From the NCBI GenBank assembly GCA_039105265.1, contig JAPFFF010000001.1, positions 5,580,001 through 5,644,000 of the forward strand: a stretch of DNA of 64,000 bases, read 5' to 3'. The position numbers were made by a program, and so were the translations under genes. Of this stretch, positions 42,841 through 53,081 are shown piece after piece; the stretch's first letter is position 1; every line of letters starts with the position of its first letter. The notes under the pieces are model-generated. The model made no database searches, was not told the origin of the DNA, and worked only from the letters and a program-made list of their open reading frames with translations. The DNA comes from Tritrichomonas musculus. Lineage: Eukaryota; Parabasalia; Tritrichomonadida; Tritrichomonadidae.

Positions 42841-44580
42841 TCAATCAATTTGAGGATCTTCAATTTCTTCATGAGCCTCCTCAAGATTAACTTCGAAAAT
42901 ATTTTCAATTACCAAGATCACCAAATCATAGCCACCTTCTTGGTGAGCTTTGCATTCAATTCTGAAATTTCTATCGGTTACGCATTCAGTCATGACTTTA
43001 ATTCTCTCAGTAAAGTCCAGTTGTTCGGTTTTCAATTTCCATTGTTCAGCGGTTACGCCAAGAATTGTCTCTCCAATTTTCTGGTTTTTTATGTTTGTTC
43101 GAAAAACCGTGTCGCCCGTTTCATCACCCAATTTTACGTCGAAATTATACAAAATTTTCGGTTTATCCGTTTTTTTTGTACAGCGCGGGCATTCAAAAAA
43201 CCAGCCATCAATTTCTTTCAATTTTGCATAGCAAGAAGGACAGCCATTCATATAAAAAATGGCGCCAGATGAAAGGCTCTTTTGCTGAGAGGATTGCGAT
43301 GGAGAATTTTGGCTGGCTTGGACGTCATTGAAGAAGAAATAATAACCACTCTGATAGAGCCTTTCAATTTTGACAACGCATGAAAAAAAATCGGGCTTCT
43401 TGGGCTGAGTTCCTAAATTTTTTAATCCAATATCTTGAATTTTTATTAGCTCAAAATTGGGAGAGGAAAGATGCTCAAAATCACCAACTCTGCTTTTATT
43501 TCGCATCCACCATTGTAAAAGGTCCATTTGCTTTTTATCTAAAATTTTTACTATATCAAAATTTGTTATCTTGCCAACTGTTATTTCTCTCCTCCCTTGG
43601 TACTCGGATACCTGTCCTTGCATAATTTGTATCACGTGATCGTTGGAATTTGAATCAATTTTGGATACTTCGTCATTCCATAATACAAAATTAATCGTAG
43701 CTTCAGATTTATCCGCAATAATGATTCTTCTGTTTTTTAAATTTTTTGATTCATTGTAGAAATGTTCTTTGTTTGTATGAAAATATGTTATTTCGCCAAC
43801 ATCGACAATAATTCCTAAAATGTCAACAAAAGATTTCCTTGCTCTCATGGGAAAATCAATATCTTTTATCGGAGTAAAAGTAATATCGTTGAATGGAATT
43901 GACTTGTCATCTTCAACTTCATCAAACAATGAATTTGATTTAAAATATATCTCATAATTATTTTTAACATCATCTTGCTCATGTTTTGAATCATCAATTT
44001 TCCCGTTTCTAATTTCATAGACTTTGTTTAATTCAATTTTTTTAAAAAAAAAATCAGCTTCATCCGAAAAAAAAATTCCACATATTTCGCCTGTTGTATC
44101 TTTTAATACAACACGAAAATACTTATTAATGTATCCTGTTTTGGTTTTCCATCCGCGAACTGTCGATTTTGCAACTACTCTGGCAATAAGTACATAATCA
44201 ACAAGATAGGGCATAAGCTGATCTATTGTTACGTAATTTCCTTTTGCAGTTTTGGATACTTTCGATGTATTAATTTGTAATTGCGTTATTTTGCCAATAA
44301 TTCCATCGATTTTAATTGGTATTATATCGATATTTTGGATCACTATATATTGTTTTATTAATTGATATTTAATTTTAATAAGTTGAAAATTTTGTAGTTT
44401 GTTGCTTATAAATAACGTAGTATAATCATTAAGTAATGCAACAATATAATGAACTCCATCACTAATGGTGATTTTTTGTTTGGGTTCTGATGCTGAAATT
44501 TCAATTACTTGAACTATTGGATCATCTACTTTTGATCCTTTAATGATTTCCTCTAAACAAGGATCAAGCTTTATGCTCAT
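42841..44580 (-). CDS. RPA1: replication protein A large subunit
   Basis: 579 residues, close to the usual ~600. An N-terminal OB-like region occupies about residues 1-100. DBD-A (about 118-220) includes VLIARVVAKSTVRGWKTKTG and KYFRVVLKDTTGEICGIFFSDEADFF. DBD-B (about 235-345) includes PMRARKSFVDILGIIVDVG and INFVLWNDE. DBD-C (about 400-560) has the RPA zinc ribbon: CPSC (about 446-449) and CPRC (about 463-466), then WFFECP. The order F-A-B-C is that of RPA70, which binds single-stranded DNA in replication and repair in the nucleus. Residues INTSK...AKGNYVTIDQLMPYL show the linker to DBD-A. The ATG is two bases after TCACTTG, a perfect initiator match. Confidence 0.93.
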   Translation of the reverse strand: MSIKLDPCLEEIIKGSKVDDPIVQVIEISASEPKQKITISDGVHYIVALLNDYTTLFISNKLQNFQLIKIKYQLIKQYIVIQNIDIIPIKIDGIIGKITQLQINTSKVSKTAKGNYVTIDQLMPYLVDYVLIARVVAKSTVRGWKTKTGYINKYFRVVLKDTTGEICGIFFSDEADFFFKKIELNKVYEIRNGKIDDSKHEQDDVKNNYEIYFKSNSLFDEVEDDKSIPFNDITFTPIKDIDFPMRARKSFVDILGIIVDVGEITYFHTNKEHFYNESKNLKNRRIIIADKSEATINFVLWNDEVSKIDSNSNDHVIQIMQGQVSEYQGRREITVGKITNFDIVKILDKKQMDLLQWWMRNKSRVGDFEHLSSPNFELIKIQDIGLKNLGTQPKKPDFFSCVVKIERLYQSGYYFFFNDVQASQNSPSQSSQQKSLSSGAIFYMNGCPSCYAKLKEIDGWFFECPRCTKKTDKPKILYNFDVKLGDETGDTVFRTNIKNQKIGETILGVTAEQWKLKTEQLDFTERIKVMTECVTDRNFRIECKAHQEGGYDLVILVIENIFEVNLEEAHEEIEDPQID

Positions 44581-44582
44581 AA

Positions 44583-44589
44583 CAAGTGA
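44583..44589 (-). promoter_or_regulatory. initiator-like TCACTTG before RPA1
   Basis: On the minus strand TCACTTG ends two bases before the ATG. It matches the trichomonad Inr TCA-C/T-T/A. Confidence 0.55.
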
Positions 44590-45789
44590 ATCTTATCTTT
44601 TTGGTTTTCAAAATGAAAAAGGAATAGACTCAGAATTATTTCATAAAAAAATTTATAAAGTTTTGAAAATAAAAAAGAACTCAGAAATTTGCGAAATTAC
44701 ACTTTTCTGAAAAAGTTTAAGACAAAAAAAAGAAATTAGTATTTGATCAAATTGCAAAATTTTAAAATGGGAATTATTCAAAAATAAGAATATACAAATC
44801 ACAGTTAACAATTAGCTAAAATTGATCCCTCAATGACTTCCATTTTAAATAAAGATAAAAAAATTATTTAATTTGGTAAGTTTGCTTGAATGAAATTCAA
44901 TTTAAGAGTACGATCAGATAGATGAGATGAGAAGGTCAACATGCTTACTTGTAAATTTGAAACTTTTTGAATTAAATCGTTAATTTAGTAAGTTAATAAA
45001 CCACTCCTATAAATAATACGTGAAGCATAAAGTTCGTGGAGAGAAGAGTAGAATTAGATCAAACAGAAATATAGATCAAAAACTGGAATTCTATTACTAA
45101 ATATAAAATACCTAAAATTTCAATTCTGAATCCACATTGTAGACTTCGAAAAAGTAAATTAACACTACTATTTAAAATCACACGTTTTTTTCACATCATA
45201 AATAGCCTCGCTATCTGATTTAAAAACCAGATCAGATTATTAATTTGGAAATTAAGTTAATAAAAAAAAGAACTGCCTTAAATACGCTTAAATCAGCAAT
45301 AGACAATCAAAAAAATGATGAAGTCTCCAGAAAAATCTTCCAACTTCAAGAAATACCTCCCAACGACACGTTGGAATCATTAATTTAATAGAATCTATAT
45401 TAATTATTAAATAAAATCATTTATTTTATCAGTTGAAGTATTATTAGTTTCGATCAAATAGCTTTTGTGGTAATTTTGGCATCAACTTTTTGAATGTCAT
45501 CATTCAAATTTTTTCTTTAAAAATAATTGTTTTGTAATTCTTTAATTAATAATCATATTTTGGATAGGGGAAACCTATCTTTTTTTCATAGACTTCTTAT
45601 ATCTTGCCTCATTTCTTTATCATGATTTATTACTCACAAAAAGTTTAAAAAAATACTATATAAATAGGGCTGATTAGATTTCAAAGCTAAAACTCACTTA
45701 TCTCAAAAATATTAAAGCTAATTGCATCGTAATACTAACCACTTAATACTATAAATTAAAACTATTCTTTAGTGATTTAAATAAATAAA
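44590..45789. other. intergenic region with a small coding-like relic
   Basis: Mostly AT-rich. Bases 45254-45388 (+) read KRTALNTLKSAIDNQKNDEV then SRKIFQLQEIPPNDTLESLI and a stop, without a start codon. This looks like a fragment of a lost gene, but no family is recognised. Nothing else seen. Confidence 0.3.
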
Positions 45790-45791
45790 TA

Positions 45792-47254
45792 TAGTTGGTG
45801 GACATAATTCTGTTTTGGAGACATAATTATGTTTTCACATCATTTCTATATATTCAAATTGGACTTTTAAAAAAGCAAACGTAGAACAATTAATATCATA
45901 TTGGATACATTCTATTCCCCGATTTTCATTCACTTTTATCAAACTAAATTTGATCATAAATATGATATCGAATTTTTAATTTCTGAATATTTTTTTATTA
46001 TTTGAAAAAAATTATAATTTACTTTTCATCTATAATTAAAATGTATCATTATTATTTATTGAAATAAAATAGATAATTAGAAAAAATGGTTTCATTTTCA
46101 TTTCACTACTCAAAAAACCCATTTCATATCACATTTCATACTTTTACCATAAAAAAAAGGTTGTTTTAATTTGCTCTAACATAGTTATTATTTTAGAATA
46201 TAATGTATATATTATATTTTAGAAAAAAATTTATTGAAATAATAATTATATAAAAAGAAAAAGTGTTTTCAAAATATGACAAAAATCATTCATACAAAAT
46301 TACTAATTTTGAAAAATGAGTTTATTTTATTTCAAATTAGATGCAGTATTAATCATCTATATGATGCATATAATATATTAAGTATAATAATATGGTTGAA
46401 AAAGAATCAATCTTGGAAAAATTTCATTTTTCTTTTTTTCATTCAAAATCATTCATAAATCACTCATGCATAATTGATATGATTTCAGAATTACATTATT
46501 TGATAACACATACAATGAAATATATTATTAATCCTCTAAAAATCATTGTTGCCCATCAAGATTTCAGGTTTTTCTAAGAAATATACAAATTTCACTTTTT
46601 TATTTTTTCTATTATAATAGCATTAAAAATAGCAATTAATCAATAAATATTAGGTAAGTATAGAAGAACTATTAAAATAATGAAAATAATTTCTCAATGT
46701 CTAAAATTGAAAGTCTTTTTAAGTTATTTCAGAAGTTACTCTTTTTCATTAAGGTAATAGATCTTGAGTAGAACCGCCAATTTTATTCCTTCAATATCAT
46801 TATACTATATGCATTATATCTAATATTTAAATAAAAATTTAAAAGTTTTTATTTTTTATTGGAAAAAAACAAAAAAGTGATATGATTATTAACTTTATTT
46901 TGTGCATCAAAATTTTCTTATATGAAAGTTTTTAGATATCAATTATCTGACAAAATTATATCATTACTGATTATGAATTAATGATATTATTATTAAATCC
47001 CAAGTTTCAATTATTGAGAATAAAATAAGCATTTTGACTTTTTTTTACATTAATGGCAAAATTTCATATAAATCACAAATATAATAGCTCATTTAATTAA
47101 ATAATGATGTACATAAAATGCATTAATAAAGTATATAATATTATCAAATTATCTTTAAAAAGTATTGAGAAAAATGTGTTTTATTTTTGTGTACCATTCA
47201 AAAAGTTGAGCAAACATGATTATGCCCCAAAAACATAATTATGTCCACCAACTA
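45792..47254. mobile_element. 1.46-kb non-autonomous Tc1/mariner-like element
   Basis: Terminal inverted repeats of about 45 bp begin TAGTTGGTGGACATAATT at 45792 and are mirrored at the right (AATTATGTCCACCAACTA ending 47254). They contain an internal doublet of the ACATAATTATG motif. TA lies outside both ends (45790-45791, 47255-47256). No transposase frame is found; the two small frames at 46276-46577 are not convincing. The right end lies 141 bp before the start codon of the kinase gene. Confidence 0.85.
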
Positions 47255-47395
47255 TAAATAAAAATTATCAGGGCAAAATTATAAGGTGAATAACATGACA
47301 TTGAAATTTCATCAAAATTTTGATACAAAGTTTTTCACAAATTTCCTTTAAAATTCATAGCTTGACGCGAGTTAAAAAGTTGAACCATTTTGAAA

Positions 47396-47462
47396 ATGAT
47401 TTCATCGTATGATGAAATAAGCTCATATCATTATTTATTAATGATTTCATCGTATTATGAAA
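47396..47462 (+). repeat. 45-bp tandem duplication covering the start codon
   Basis: ATGATTTCATCGTATGATGA at 47396 recurs at 47441 with one change (TATTATGA). Both copies are in frame and both begin with ATG. Confidence 0.85.
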
Positions 47463-49798
47463 AATACGAAACAGAAATCAAACAATTCAGGATTATAAGA
47501 AGATTAGACGAAGGTGCGTTTGGCACTGTTTACTCTGCCAAAAAAGACAATTCAAATAAAAATTATGCAATTAAAATTTTAAAAAGCAAATATTCAGACG
47601 CCGATCAATTGAAGAGAATAAAAAGGGAAATAGAAATCATGATATCGTGCCAGCATCCGACGATTGTTAAAATATATGGATTCTCATATGTTGATTTTTC
47701 AGGAGAAAATCATATTTCAATTATTATGAGCTTAGCTGAACAAGGATCCCTTAATGAAGTTAATAAGAATTCAAAAGATCATAAAAATTATAATAATACG
47801 AAAAGACAAATTGTTTTAATCGGAATTGCTTATGGCATGAACGTTCTTCATCAGCATCGTATTATTCATCGTGATCTTAAAACAGGAAATGTTTTGCTGA
47901 ATTCAAATTATTATCCAATGATAACTGACTTTAATCTATCAAAATTATGTGAAAAAGGCCAATCTATGAATCAATCAATGTTTGGGGGTACTCCTTTATA
48001 CATGGCACCAGAAATTATTAGAAAAGATAAATATGATTTCAAAGTAGATGTTTATGCCTTTGGAATTCTTATGTATGAAGTTTTAACAGGCGAATACATC
48101 TTCAAAGATATAATAAACTTAGGCACTCAATATTTCTATAGCGAAATTGCAAGAGGAAATTATCAGCCAAAATTCGATAATTCAATAAAGAAAGAATTTC
48201 AAAAAATGATTGAAAATTGCTTATCTTACGATCCTCAAAAAAGGCCACCTTTCGCTGAACTTTATAACAAATTGTCCAATATTAATGATGATCGTTTTTG
48301 CTTGGAAGGAATTGATAAAAATGAAGTCACTGATTATATTGAAATGATCAATCAATACAACCAAGAAGAAGATATCTACTCTTTGATTCTTGATGTAGAA
48401 AACTTGAAAAAACAGAATCAATTGATAAAGAATGATATTTCACTGTTAAAAAGTGAAAATCAACAATTGATGAATGACAGAAATAACTTGATTGAAAATA
48501 ACGCAGAATTATTTAAATCAAATGAAAACCTAGACAAAAGAGTCACCAAATTAGAACAGATAATCAGCAATTTACTATCAAAAAAGAACGCTCACGGAGG
48601 CAATTTTAATAATTCCAAAATTGAAGAATTGGCAAATAAATTAGCTTCAATTTATCAAAGAATTGAAATAATTGAAAACGATCTTAGTGATGTGAAAAAC
48701 AAAATGTCTGAGCAAAACATAAAATATGATCATCAGTTTCAATTACATGAACAGAAATTTAATGAAATAATAAATAAATACAGATCATTGACTCAAAATT
48801 CAACAAACAATCATCAAAGTTCAAATTTAATGAGCTTGATTGAAGAGTTACAACGAAAAGTAAATGATCTCATGAAAGACAATCAAAAAATAAAGAATAA
48901 AATCAAAAATCATGAACAGCACATCCAACAAATTGAAGTTAAAAATGAGGAGATCATTCATAACTATAACATCGTCATTCAAAACACAAATCCTGAAAAC
49001 CAAAATGAAGGCAACAATAGAAATATTGAGGTATTAATGGCAACAATGAATGAATTGCAAGCAAAAGTTCAATCAATAGACAAAAAAAATCAATTATTAA
49101 TGAATCAAATCACTAAAAATAAAAGTGATAATCACAAGAAAAAGAAACCACCAAAAAATACAAGTGATATCAATTACGATAAAATAATAAGTGAAGTGAA
49201 TAATAAATTAAAATCAGTTAATAATAAAAATGAATCATTTGAGCAGCAAATGAATGATCAAAAACAACAAATCAATCAACTTTTACAATTGAATGCAGCA
49301 GTTCCTAAATCAAATGGAGATAATGAAGAGTTGTTGGCTTTAATAAACAATTTGCAAAATCAAATGAATTCAATGCAACAAAAAATTGTTGATCAAGAAG
49401 AACAAATCAAAAATTATGACAATAAATTAGCTCAAACTAATGAAAAAACCAAAAATAATAGCATTTCAAACCAAGGTGCTGAAAATCAAAATCAGATTAA
49501 TAATGATTGTAATTCAAGTGAATCCAAACCTTTAAACAAGAGCAACAAAAGAATTGAAAAAACAAATCCTAATGAAAATGATGCTATAAGTCAGGCTCAC
49601 TCATATCAATTTAATAACAATGATACAAATTATTTTATGAATAATATTAACCAAAATGGAAACCAATTAGCCAACAATCAAAATGCTAATTATTCATCTC
49701 ACAATAATCCAAATGCAAAACCAAATATATTAGTATATAGAGTACCTAAATCAATTTCTATTATAAAACCAACACCAAATTTATATTCACTCGAATAA
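47396..49798 (+). CDS. protein kinase with a long coiled-coil tail and DFN in place of DFG
   Basis: 800 residues from the first ATG. The kinase domain covers about residues 28-300: DEGAFGTVY (first loop Gly replaced by Asp), YAIKIL (ATP Lys), HRDLKTGN (about 158; catalytic Asp present, usual Pro-Glu replaced by Thr-Gly), TDFNLSK (about 177-182, Gly of DFG is Asn), GGTPLYMAPE and RPPFAEL. The substitution does not remove the Mg-binding Asp, so activity is possible but unusual. Residues about 340-640 are Leu/Gln/Asn-rich coiled coil, ending in an Asn-rich disordered tail. The leader is duplicated (MISSYDE...MISSYYE), giving two possible starts, 47396 and 47441. No Inr is visible, and the TA element ends just upstream. 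Confidence 0.85.
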   Translation: MISSYDEISSYHYLLMISSYYEKYETEIKQFRIIRRLDEGAFGTVYSAKKDNSNKNYAIKILKSKYSDADQLKRIKREIEIMISCQHPTIVKIYGFSYVDFSGENHISIIMSLAEQGSLNEVNKNSKDHKNYNNTKRQIVLIGIAYGMNVLHQHRIIHRDLKTGNVLLNSNYYPMITDFNLSKLCEKGQSMNQSMFGGTPLYMAPEIIRKDKYDFKVDVYAFGILMYEVLTGEYIFKDIINLGTQYFYSEIARGNYQPKFDNSIKKEFQKMIENCLSYDPQKRPPFAELYNKLSNINDDRFCLEGIDKNEVTDYIEMINQYNQEEDIYSLILDVENLKKQNQLIKNDISLLKSENQQLMNDRNNLIENNAELFKSNENLDKRVTKLEQIISNLLSKKNAHGGNFNNSKIEELANKLASIYQRIEIIENDLSDVKNKMSEQNIKYDHQFQLHEQKFNEIINKYRSLTQNSTNNHQSSNLMSLIEELQRKVNDLMKDNQKIKNKIKNHEQHIQQIEVKNEEIIHNYNIVIQNTNPENQNEGNNRNIEVLMATMNELQAKVQSIDKKNQLLMNQITKNKSDNHKKKKPPKNTSDINYDKIISEVNNKLKSVNNKNESFEQQMNDQKQQINQLLQLNAAVPKSNGDNEELLALINNLQNQMNSMQQKIVDQEEQIKNYDNKLAQTNEKTKNNSISNQGAENQNQINNDCNSSESKPLNKSNKRIEKTNPNENDAISQAHSYQFNNNDTNYFMNNINQNGNQLANNQNANYSSHNNPNAKPNILVYRVPKSISIIKPTPNLYSLE

Positions 49799-50411
49799 TA
49801 ATCTTAAAATACAATCCAAAAGAAGAATTTGTTCATTGATTTCATCATTTATGCTACTTATTTTAATGATTCTAGCAAAATATAAAAATATTTATGAATT
49901 TTTGTTAAGTATAGTACTTCTATTAATAAAAAATATTCGAAATTCGAAAAGATTGTGATATACTATTAATAATAGAAGATAGATTTTCATTACTCTTAAT
50001 AATATCATGAAATTGATGTGATTAAAATTCACAAAGATATGATATAATTTTTGAATGCATAATGCTTATCATTTATAATTCGATACCTATATCTAAACCA
50101 TTATTTCATGAATGCCAATAAAACATTAAATTTTATCATTAAAAAACAATTAAAACTTTATTTAATGCAAAATATTAGAATAAACTTATATATAAAATCA
50201 AATAAATGCGAATGAAAAACATTCATTTTTATATTCATAAAATTTATTTAAAAAAATTGTGAAATTTTCAAATAATTATTCAATAACTCTCAATTTTTGA
50301 AAAAAATATAAATTTTTTTTCAACTGATTGAATGAATTATTCAGAAGTATTGAATTTTGAATTATTTTAATCTTATAAAAAAAATATGATTCGATAAAAA
50401 TACCAATTATA
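49799..50411. other. AT-rich spacer
   Basis: Nothing coding and no mobile-element ends noticed. Confidence 0.45.
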
Positions 50412-50418
50412 TCATTTT
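50412..50418 (+). promoter_or_regulatory. initiator-like TCATTTT
   Basis: TCATTTT lies 11 bases before the ATG at 50430, within the usual distance for the trichomonad Inr. Confidence 0.45.
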
Positions 50419-50429
50419 AAAATAAGTAA

Positions 50430-51346
50430 ATGGCAACTCTTACTAAACCTTCAACGCTTTTATGGCTTTGCGTTGTGCTAGTCCTGGTCGTTAACCTAGC
50501 AGTTATGTGTATTCCAGTTTTTATCAAACAAGATGTTGTTCGAAATCTCATTAAACCATTCATGACAGCAATCTTTATGATGGAAGGTATCTATTTCTTG
50601 CTACCGGATGGAATTGGTGGATATGATTCACGTCTCATTAATGAGGTAGTGCAATTTGTGTTTTGTTCATTGTTGTTTTTGCAATGCTTGAAAACTTTTT
50701 ACCCGAAGCACCAAATTCAAAAGGTGGAGATGGAAACAACAACAATGATCAAGAAAATGGAAATGTCGATCATAATGTAGATCAACAATCTCTTCCAAAC
50801 GAAACCAGTCAACAACAAAATACATCACAGCCTTCTGGTGGAAAGCCAAGTCTTGACAACATGGGAGATTTCAAATACTTAACCGCAATCTACGTTATCA
50901 TTATGTGGTGCACTTACATGATGGACGGAATGAACTTTTTCGCTGGCATGAAAGATGGCTGGAAACAACCAATCAACGGCTTATTTGTCTACATTTTCCG
51001 TCTTGGAACCCTTCAATACGTTTATGGAATGCTTGTTATGAACGACAACCCACCAAAATGGTTATACTATCTTTACATGGTTCCACAAGCAATCTTATGG
51101 CCACTTGCATCTTTGATTTCTTTCTATGTTCACAAGCCAACAAGTTCAATGAGCAGCTGCGCTCACTGCTTTGCTGCAATTTTTGCTGGAGCAATTCTTT
51201 ACATGGGATTCAGAATGATGTACCAATTCCAGCAAGCTTTCAAGGATGACAGTGATACTAAAAATAGAATCATTCAAGGGGTCACTCTTGCTGTTGGATA
51301 CCTCTGGTTCTGCTTCATCGGCGGAATTTGGACAATGAACAATTAA
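50430..51346 (+). pseudogene. multi-pass membrane protein, possibly ZIP-like, interrupted by one frameshift
   Basis: Two overlapping frames make one membrane protein. The first (50430-50780) supplies LLWLCVVLVLVVNLAVMCIPVF and FMTAIFMMEGIYFLLPD, the second (50663-51346) FIVVFAMLENFLPEAPNSK, a hydrophilic Asn-rich loop, and about five more hydrophobic segments to FIGGIWTMNN. The order helix - helix ending LLPD - helix - variable loop - five helices recalls ZIP metal transporters. However, the metal-binding His pairs expected in the fourth and fifth helices (HNFxDG, HExPHE) are replaced (MDGMNFFAG, RLGTLQYVYG), so transport function is doubtful and the family call is tentative. The switch lies near 50640-50670. 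Codon use is richer in C-ending codons than in neighbours, as in well-expressed genes, so an assembly error or a recoding event must be considered beside true decay. Confidence 0.6.
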
Positions 51347-52020
51347 AAAAAAATGTATTTAAATTTAATAAAATTGTAGATTTAAAAAAAATAATTTTAT
51401 TTAATAATTATTTTGACATATTTAATATTCATAAATATTTTAAGTTCTTATTATTAAATTTCACCACATGCACTTATATGTTAAGTTTTTTTTTTTTAAT
51501 TTGTGGAAATAAAGATATGTAAGAAGATTTTTGTGATGAATTCGTATAAAAAACTGATCAATGCTTTTGCCAAGTTTTTAAATATATTCTTTCTTCTTTC
51601 TTTTATTTTTTTTTATCTCCAAACTCAGTTTCATGCTTTTGAAGAAAAACTAAAAAATCCGATCGGAAATAAAATTTAATATAATTTATGCTTTTATCTC
51701 AAAATATTATTAAAATTTATTAATATTAATTTAAAATTAAAATAAACATTTATTATAGTATATTATTTAATATATAATTTTTAATTTAACCGTAGAATTT
51801 TTGAGGTGGAAATGTTTTTAAGTTCCATGTTATTTAAATTTTTTACTGATAAAATAAAAAGATTGAATACTTATTGGAAATCCTTTTCAGAAAAAAAATA
51901 TAGTATTTCTGAGTACTATTGAATTTTGGGAAATTTTTATTCAAATGGGAATATCTGCATTCTCAAAAATAATTTTGAACAGGAATCAAATAATTTCTAA
52001 AGTAAGAATGCATTCTTATT
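51347..52020. other. AT-rich spacer
   Basis: No gene or repeat element recognised. Ends with the initiator motif of the next gene. Confidence 0.45.
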
Positions 52021-52027
52021 TCACTAT
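52021..52027 (+). promoter_or_regulatory. initiator-like TCACTAT
   Basis: TCACTAT ends six bases before the ATG at 52034, a good match to TCA-C/T-T/A. Confidence 0.55.
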
Positions 52028-52033
52028 TATATA

Positions 52034-52885
52034 ATGACTGATACTAAAGAAACTAAAGAAAAAGAGCAAGATGTAAATGCTCATAAGAAAGTTGATGACT
52101 CCAAAAAAGTTAATAAGCCACATGATGCTAAGCCAAGCACTAAATCTAATCAACCTAAACACGATAATAAACCACATGATGCTAAAACAAACAACAAGAC
52201 TAATGAAACTAAACATGCTAATAAGCCTCATGATGCTAAGCCAAACACGAAAGCAAATGATGCTCATCATGATAACAAGCCTCATGATGCCAAACAAAAT
52301 AACAAGATCAACGAGGTTAAGAAAGAAAATAAGCCTCATGATGCCAAACCAAATAACAAGCCAAATGATGCAAAACATAACAGCGCTAAACCAAATAATA
52401 ATAAGCCAGTTGCTGCCAAAAATAATAATAATACTAAACCACGAAGTAATACTACTACAGCCAAACCAAATAATAGCAATAATAATACTAAACCACGTAG
52501 TAAGACTACAACTGCAAAACCAAATAACAACAATAATGCCAAGGATAACAACAATAATGCCAAAACTAAGAAAACAAAGTCAATTGATTTAAAGAATATG
52601 TTCAAGTCAAAGAATGATAAGAAAGAAGATGATAAAAAGAAAGATAATAATGCAGATAATAAGAAAGAAGTGAAAAATAACGGCACAAAGAGTGGAAGCA
52701 AAGATAATAATGGCACATGCAACTTAGAAGGTGATGCAAAGAAGCCACTCGATGATTGCGAAGGTTGCAAAGATGAAGTTTTACACGAAACAGATGAAGC
52801 AGCTGGTAAACCAATAGTTGGATTCTCTGAAAAAGTTGGTGCTAGCTTCAGAAAATGGTTCCATTTAGCTGGCGCTCCCGAGTAA
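52034..52885 (+). CDS. disordered NKPHDAK-repeat protein, unrecognised
   Basis: 283 residues, very hydrophilic. Five 18-residue repeats (54 bp) start with NKPHDAK (residues about 30-120), followed by Asn/Lys/Thr blocks (TKPRSNTTTAKPNN twice). A Lys/Asp region comes next, then a short C-terminal part that looks ordered: CNLEGDAKKPLDDCEGCKDEV and IVGFSEKVGASFRKWFHLAGAPE. The three Cys of CNLE..DDCEGC could bind metal or form a disulfide. The amphipathic FRKWFHLAG end might contact a membrane. There is no signal peptide or transmembrane segment. The clear start motif and clean frame argue for a real, expressed gene; the function is unknown. Confidence 0.75.
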   Translation: MTDTKETKEKEQDVNAHKKVDDSKKVNKPHDAKPSTKSNQPKHDNKPHDAKTNNKTNETKHANKPHDAKPNTKANDAHHDNKPHDAKQNNKINEVKKENKPHDAKPNNKPNDAKHNSAKPNNNKPVAAKNNNNTKPRSNTTTAKPNNSNNNTKPRSKTTTAKPNNNNNAKDNNNNAKTKKTKSIDLKNMFKSKNDKKEDDKKKDNNADNKKEVKNNGTKSGSKDNNGTCNLEGDAKKPLDDCEGCKDEVLHETDEAAGKPIVGFSEKVGASFRKWFHLAGAPE

Positions 52886-53081
52886 AGGGTATTGATCACA
52901 AATTAATATAAAAAAGTGTTTAGCTCATGAGTTTAGATTTAGATTTAGAATGTTTGAATAAAATAGATTGTCAAATAATTTTTATTTTTTTATTTTTATT
53001 TTTATTTTAGTAAGTATTAATGCCTTATAATTTATTAATAAAGTAAGATTTATTTGGCTTTTGTTATAATGAATAGTATTT

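Noticed and set aside
42850-43272. 140-residue plus-strand frame opposite RPA1
   Set aside because: Shadow of the RPA1 gene; the minus-strand zinc ribbon and OB folds are decisive.
46276-46577. two overlapping ~60-residue frames
   Set aside because: Interior of the TA-flanked element; no transposase landmark (no spaced Asp triad, no helix-turn-helix).
52336-52899. 187-residue minus-strand hydrophobic frame
   Set aside because: Antisense of the Asn/Lys-rich repeat gene; Leu/Val runs result from the complement of AAN codons.
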